Of a stretch of 64,000 nt of DNA, positions 59,201 through 64,000 are shown piece by piece. The translations under genes and the position numbers were made by a program. Each line of letters opens with the position of its first letter. The stretch's first letter is position 1. Source of the DNA: Caecitellus pseudoparvulus (lineage: Eukaryota; Bigyra: Bicosoecida); assembly GCA_965644315.1 (NCBI GenBank), contig CBFFRQ010000179.1, positions 1 through 64,000 on the forward strand, written 5' to 3'. The notes beneath the pieces were generated by a model. It did not search any database, was not told where the DNA came from, and saw only the letters and a list, made by a program, of their open reading frames with translations.

Positions 59201-62069
59201 GGAAGCTCAGGGTGGAGAAAGTGAGGGAGGTGACACCCCCCCTCCTGCTCTGGTGTGGGGGGGGCTGTGCCTGGCCACACCAGGCGCCGGTGATGCGCCC
59301 CGTGCAACATCCCTCACCGCCTCGCAACTGGCCACAACTGCGGCTTTTGCTGCGCCAGACGCAGCTTGGGCGTGGCACGTGCTGGCTCCCGGTGCCCTGC
59401 CGACGGCCGCCTTGGCTGGGCTGTGGGCTGGGCCAGGCAAGGGTGTGGAGCCGGCACAGGTGACAGGCGCGCCGGGGTGGGGCAGCGGCAGTGCGCACCG
59501 CTTCGCCCTCCTGCGGTGTGTGGAGGACGAGGAGGGGGGCGAGGGGGCGGCGCAGTTGGCGCCCGCGTCCCCTGCCGCGCCAGATGGCGACACGGCCCCA
59601 CCCCCTCATGGCATGGTGTGGGAGGAGGTGAGCCTGGGCCAAGGCTGCCGCCGAGCTGTGAGTGGGCTCACGCCCTCACGCTCGTACGTGTACGCGGTGC
59701 AGGCGCTGAACGGGGGTGGCGTGGCGTCGGCGCTGTCTGGCTCCTGTTGGCTCGTGGCGCCCCTGCCCCCGCCGCCCCTGCCCACTGTCACGCTGGCCCC
59801 TGCGCGCAGCAGTGCAGGGCAGGCTGGCGCGGCAGCAGTGAGCCTCGCGTGGCGACCTGTGCGACCGCCCAGTGCCGCAGGAGCGGTGGCGACGGGGGGT
59901 GCGCGGGAGGGGGGTGCAGGGGGGGGGTCTGGACCTGGGGCCGCCTCGGCTGACTCGCTGGGCATGAGTGTGTCTGGCGACGGTTTTGAAGGGTGTGGAG
60001 GGGGCGACGGCCGCACCTCCACCGTGACCTTAGATCGCCTCTCGCGACCCGGTGCAGACGTCGGGAAAGCCACCGACGCACTGGGCCGTGTGGCTGCCTG
60101 GGCTGGGGCGGCGGCAGCGCAGGCTGGAGCTGCCGCAGGGGCCAGTCTGCAGGGGCTATGGGCGGCATTTGGCGGGGCACGGGAGGGGCCCCTGCCTGCT
60201 CAGGCCGTGCGCTACCTTCTATCATATGTTGGCGCTCGCCATGTGACCCGTGGTGAAGCGGGCTGGGCGGGGTTCCTGGCCGCCATGGGCCTGGGGCAGG
60301 GGACTGAAGAGGAGGAGGAGGAGGATGGGGGGGGAGATGGTGGCCTGGTGCCGTACACTGCCTTCCAGCAGTGGTGGTACGGTGGGGGCGGCCCGCGTGC
60401 CACCTACCTCCTGCAGCGCAGTGCTGGCATCACCTCTGGGCACATCTCCCTGGGCACACGCAGCTCTGGGCCAGGCACTGCCCCTGGCACGGCAGAGTAC
60501 ATCAGCACTGTGATGGCCGCCGCTGCCGCGCTGGGCGCCGGCGGTGACGCCAAGGGAGTGAACGCCGCCACTGCCCGTCAACGCCTGGCCCTGGCAGCTG
60601 CGCGGCGGCGGTCGTTGCATGCCGTGTTGGGGGGGGGTGGCGACGGCGCGAGTCTGCAGCAGCTAGAGGGGCAGGGCGACCCGAGGCGCCTGGCGGCAGT
60701 GGCGTCGCACTGGGAGGATCCCTACAGCGGCCTGGTCATGGCAGAGGCTGTGCACACTGGGGGCGGCGTGCGGTGTGTGGATGAGGGCACGCTGCCCAAC
60801 TCCCTGTACTTCTACCGCCTGACGTCTGTGGCGGGCCCCGCCGCGTCGGATGCCAGTGCCCCCGTGCCTGTGTACACGCCGCCGCTGCCGCCGTTCGCCT
60901 CTGTGCTGGTGGATGTGGGCCCCCGCTGGGCACGCCTGCGGTGGCATGCCGCCCAGTTCGGCAGTGCCAAGTATGTGGTGGAGGCAGCACTGCTGGAGGT
61001 GCTGCCTGCGCCAGGCATGCTGCGCAAGTATGCCGGGACAGGCGTGGCTGTGCAGGGCACGGTGTACGGCGGGGGGGCGGGCACGCCTGATGCAAACTTG
61101 CAGTGGGTGGTGGCAGCCTCCACCTCCTCGAACTTCGCTGTGGTGTCGGGGCTGTCGCCCAACTCCGTCTACCGTCTGCGTGTGCGCGGCATGAACGCAG
61201 GTGGCGTCCTGTCTGCGCCCAGCATGAACACGGAAGTCATCACACAGGACAACGCCGACTTCATGCCCCACACGCCGCGCAACGCACCCCTGCGTTTTTC
61301 AGTGGAAGTGCCACTTGCCCGCCTCGTAGGGGAGTCTCCCCAAGACACGCTGTTGCTGGCCGACATCGTGGTGGGCGACTCCATCTCCTGGAGCGAAGTC
61401 GTGTTTGACGACGGGTCCGTTGTGGTGGCGGCATCGCCAGAGGCTGCCGAGGCGGCACGGCACGATGGCTTGCCGGTGCTCCCCGCTCCCACCCTCACAT
61501 CCAGCACACGCAGTGGCACTGGGCGTCTGTCGGCCAGCTGGGGCCGCAGTCGACCGCAGCCCGTGGCTTTGCGGCAGGCAGCGGCAGTGGTGGTGGGCAG
61601 CGCGCTGGATGCTGAGGCTGCGGCGAGCAATGTCGCAGCCCGCCACACTGCCACGGGTGAGGGGTTGGGGGCTGTGGGCGCGCTGGGCGCCGTGCTGTCC
61701 ACGCGCACACTGTCTCTGGAGGTGCTGTGGTGCACGGTGTCTGGGCAGCGGCAAAGCGACGGCATTGCCTGGCGGCCTGGCTTCCTCGTCACGCGACCCT
61801 TCCGGTCGCTGAACGATGCACTGGTGCGCCGGCACGCCACCATCCTGCGAGAGCCGTGGGAGGACGAGGAGGGCCGCTGGACCCTCATGGAAGAGTTGGC
61901 TGAGGCATACCCTCACCTCATGCCGCTGCCTGATGATGCCGACGGCGGCAGTGTCCGTGAAGCTTCGGATCAAGGGGAGGAGGGCAAGGCGTCTGAAGGA
62001 GAGGGTGGCGACGCGTACGATGACGGCGACTTCGAAGGGCAAGGCAGCGGCAGTGCGGAGGACGCCTGA
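56279..62069 (+). CDS. Giant FN3-repeat, coiled-coil-headed cytosolic protein (2 exons)
   Basis: Exons 56279-56473 and 56562-62069 (intron GTGCGT...CTGCAG) give 1,900 residues with no signal peptide. The first ~330 are charged helical repeats built round Trp (SFHDWAEGKAAAEADVRARK, DAFKVWLADKAYREKATR, TFISWVKGGF, HEAWLAAKDARRVR), resembling ciliary/flagellar coiled-coil proteins. At least four fibronectin type III-like units follow, marked by GTVYHFRIRAYNEFG (~775), SRSYVYAVQALNGGG (~1105), NSLYFYRLTSVAG (~1470) and NSVYRLRVRGMNAGG (~1595). Long Gly/Ala/Pro/Ser linkers separate them. The C-terminus is acidic (EGEGGDAYDDGDFEGQ). Intracellular FN3 proteins often scaffold cytoskeletal structures; a ciliary or cortical role is inference. 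Confidence 0.75.
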
Positions 62070-62109
62070 GCAATGCATGCATTCCGCTGTGCCGTGAGCT
62101 GCTGCTGGG
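62070..62109. other. 40-bp gap between convergent genes
   Basis: Only 40 bp separate the stop codons of the FN3 protein (+) and the coiled-coil protein (-), so their transcripts must overlap or end inside coding sequence. Confidence 0.5.
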
Positions 62110-64000
62110 TCAGTCCGACGCCATGGGCCCCAGTGCGTAGTTCCGCACGCGTGTGCCACCGATACGCACAGTGTGCTGTGATTCTCGCACTGGCACGTGG
62201 GGAGCAGGGGGCGGCACACTCGCCACTACAGGTCGCCTTGACCTGCGTGGCAGGCTGGAGCGGTGTCCTGTCGTCTTGCGTGGCTTGTGCGTGGCAGGCG
62301 CGGGGTGCCCCACAATGCCCTCGGCTACGTCCACACCAACTGTGGACGCGAGGCCAGCGCCGCGAGGAGATGGCACGGCAGAAGTGGAAGGCGGGGGGCT
62401 GGGCAGCTGAGGTGGTGCAGTGTGTGTCTCCCGTTGGCGGGGTTGGCGTCTGGCCGGCACCGCCTCAGGCAGGGCTGGCTCCTGCTCCCGGCCAGCGAAA
62501 CGGGACTTCCAGGCGGCCAGCTCCGCCTGGAGCCGTGCGTTGTGCGCTGTGACAGTGGACAGCACGCCCTCCACCGCGCTGAGACGGTCCTCTGTCGCCG
62601 CAGAGCTGCTGCCCAAGCTGTCAGGCGAGGCGGACCAGTGTCTAGCCTCGGGCTGGGCGGCAGGGCGAGGAGGCAGAGACGCACCTGGGCGCATGAGGCG
62701 GTGCAACTCTGCTCGTAGCTGGTTGGACAGTTCCAGCAGCTTGCTGCGCTCAGCGGCCAGCCGAGCCATGTCCGCGTTTGCAGAGGCCAGTGCTGAGCGC
62801 AGGGAGCCACTCTCGGCAGGGGGTGTGGCGGGCACCTGGCGCTGGGCTGACGCCTGCGCCTCTGCGAGTTCTTCCCGCAGCTGCGCCGTCGTGCTGGTGA
62901 GGGCGGCCACCTGGTCGCGCAGGGAGTGCAGCTCTGCAGCGGTGTCAGAGGTGGAGGTGGACGTGGAGGCGGCGTCCTCCGCTGCCGTCAGCTGCTCCAT
63001 CTCGCTGCGCATATCGGCGATAACCGCCTGAAACGCGGCTGTCTGCCCCTCCAGCTCATCGCAGCGTTGTCGCAGTGCCTGAGCTTCGGCCTCGGCCTCC
63101 GCACGCGATGCGGCAGCGTTCTGCACCAGTGCTTCGGCGCGTGCTTGGGACGCCTCCGCCACAGCCAGGGCAGAGGCCAGGTCTTCCTTGGCGGCGGCGT
63201 CACTTGCAGGCGCCAAGGTGCTAGTTTGCGCGTCGGGTTTGCCCGGTGACAAGGTGGGGAAAGGGGGCAGCGGACTCACCGGTCCCAGATCCTCACTCCA
63301 CGCTGGTGAGGCATGTTGCTGGCTGGACGCTGGGCCGGCGTGTGCCTGTGGCGACTGCAGGGGTGGCGCCACCTCGTCTGGGGGTGTAGGCGCCTTGGTT
63401 TCCTCTGGTATGCACGCCTTGGCCTCGGCCACTCGTGCTGGGGCCGCAGGGCGGGCCTCCAACTGCCCTCGCAGAACGGCCACTTCGCGCGCCGCCGCCG
63501 CAGCCGCCGCCTCTGCCTCCGCCGCAGCAGCATTGGCTTCGTCCCTTGCACGTGTGAGGGAAGCAATGACCTCCTCGGATGCGGCGTTGGCTGAGAGAGC
63601 TGCCTGCTGCACCGCATCACGCCAACGCGCCTCCTGCTCACTCGCCGCAGCCGATGCAGACGCCAACTGTTCCCGCAGCGCACGCTGACCTGCCTGTGCC
63701 TGGCTCGCCTCGCTCTGCAGACGGGCCAGGGCGCCTTTGGCTTCGCCTAGCTCCGAACTCAAGCTAGCCACTTGCTTGCCCAGCTCCACAGCACGCTCCA
63801 CTGCCGCCGCCTCAGCTTCGCCTGCTGCTGACACTTCCGCGGCGGCTGACGCGACCTGCCCTTGCAGCGCAGCCAAGGCGCGATCATGGGCGCGACCCGT
63901 GTCACGTGCCTTGGCTTGTAGGGCATCAATTGTGCGCCGGGCCTCGTGCAGCTGAGTGGCCAGCTGCTCGGCACGGGCAGACGCTTGACTCGCGGCCTTT
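62110..64000 (-). CDS. Coiled-coil protein (5' partial)
   Basis: The frame is open from the right edge to the stop at 62110, so the N-terminus lies outside the window; ~630 residues are visible. Residues 1-200 and 280-480 of the visible part are long Ala/Glu/Gln/Leu heptad coiled coils (EQLATQLHEARRTIDALQAK, ELEGQTAAFQAVIADMRSEM, LRDQVAALTSTTAQLREEL). They are separated by a Pro/Ser/Thr linker. The C-terminal ~110 residues are Pro/Arg-rich and basic, ending NYALGPMASD. No diagnostic domain is seen; similar proteins include centrosomal, ciliary-base and golgin-type coiled coils. Confidence 0.75.
   Translation of the reverse strand, partial: KAASQASARAEQLATQLHEARRTIDALQAKARDTGRAHDRALAALQGQVASAAAEVSAAGEAEAAAVERAVELGKQVASLSSELGEAKGALARLQSEASQAQAGQRALREQLASASAAASEQEARWRDAVQQAALSANAASEEVIASLTRARDEANAAAAEAEAAAAAAAREVAVLRGQLEARPAAPARVAEAKACIPEETKAPTPPDEVAPPLQSPQAHAGPASSQQHASPAWSEDLGPVSPLPPFPTLSPGKPDAQTSTLAPASDAAAKEDLASALAVAEASQARAEALVQNAAASRAEAEAEAQALRQRCDELEGQTAAFQAVIADMRSEMEQLTAAEDAASTSTSTSDTAAELHSLRDQVAALTSTTAQLREELAEAQASAQRQVPATPPAESGSLRSALASANADMARLAAERSKLLELSNQLRAELHRLMRPGASLPPRPAAQPEARHWSASPDSLGSSSAATEDRLSAVEGVLSTVTAHNARLQAELAAWKSRFAGREQEPALPEAVPARRQPRQRETHTAPPQLPSPPPSTSAVPSPRGAGLASTVGVDVAEGIVGHPAPATHKPRKTTGHRSSLPRRSRRPVVASVPPPAPHVPVRESQHTVRIGGTRVRNYALGPMASD

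Overview
The window is a GC-rich nuclear segment from a free-living, flagellated protist. The evidence for a eukaryote is spliceosomal introns of about 60-115 bp, a complete core-histone cluster, a shared RNA polymerase subunit, a kinesin and eukaryotic translation and ribosome-biogenesis factors. A secreted EGF-repeat protein of the type reported from tubular flagellar hairs (mastigonemes) points to stramenopiles. A small heterotrophic stramenopile such as a bicosoecid would fit the high GC and compact genes, but that is inference. No transposon, provirus, tRNA, rRNA or CRISPR was found.

Layout. 0-3 kb: 3' part of a cysteine-rich multi-pass membrane protein. 3.2-6.0 kb: one copy each of H3, H4, H2A and H2B as two divergent pairs (H3<->H4, H2A<->H2B), each ending in the same 6-bp-stem, 4-nt-loop hairpin. 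6.4-12.5 kb: RPB6, an AidB-like acyl-CoA dehydrogenase and a membrane-anchored JmjC/cupin protein, all on +. 12.6-16.4 kb (-): a kinesin-14-type motor with an N-terminal starch-binding (CBM20) domain. 16.9-24.4 kb (-): three tandem protein kinases with a homogenised catalytic core between divergent N-lobes and tails. 25-29.3 kb: a 3'-5' exonuclease/YbaK/Mut7-C fusion, abutting a small unknown - strand gene with no gap. 30-41 kb: a type I membrane protein, a two-TM small protein, a Tat-SF1/CUS2-like splicing factor with GYF_2 domains, a TM2 protein, WDR55, a Yip1/YIPF5 Golgi protein and the mastigoneme-like protein. 41-50 kb: a kinase with HLD in place of HRD, a chaperonin-like (possibly BBS6/MKKS) gene and a large ankyrin protein. 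50-64 kb: a four-TM protein, RBM34/Nop12, eIF2D, a 1,900-residue FN3 protein and the C-terminal part of a coiled-coil protein.

Shared signals. Introns are short and many 5' splice sites read GTGCGT (C at +4) instead of GTRAGT. A 12-mer, TGCGGAAATTGC, recurs six times, always non-coding and within about 350 bp of a start codon. Genes are packed tightly, with many convergent pairs separated by 0-120 bp. Exon boundaries are my reading of reading-frame continuity, splice dinucleotides and family conservation; no transcript data were available.
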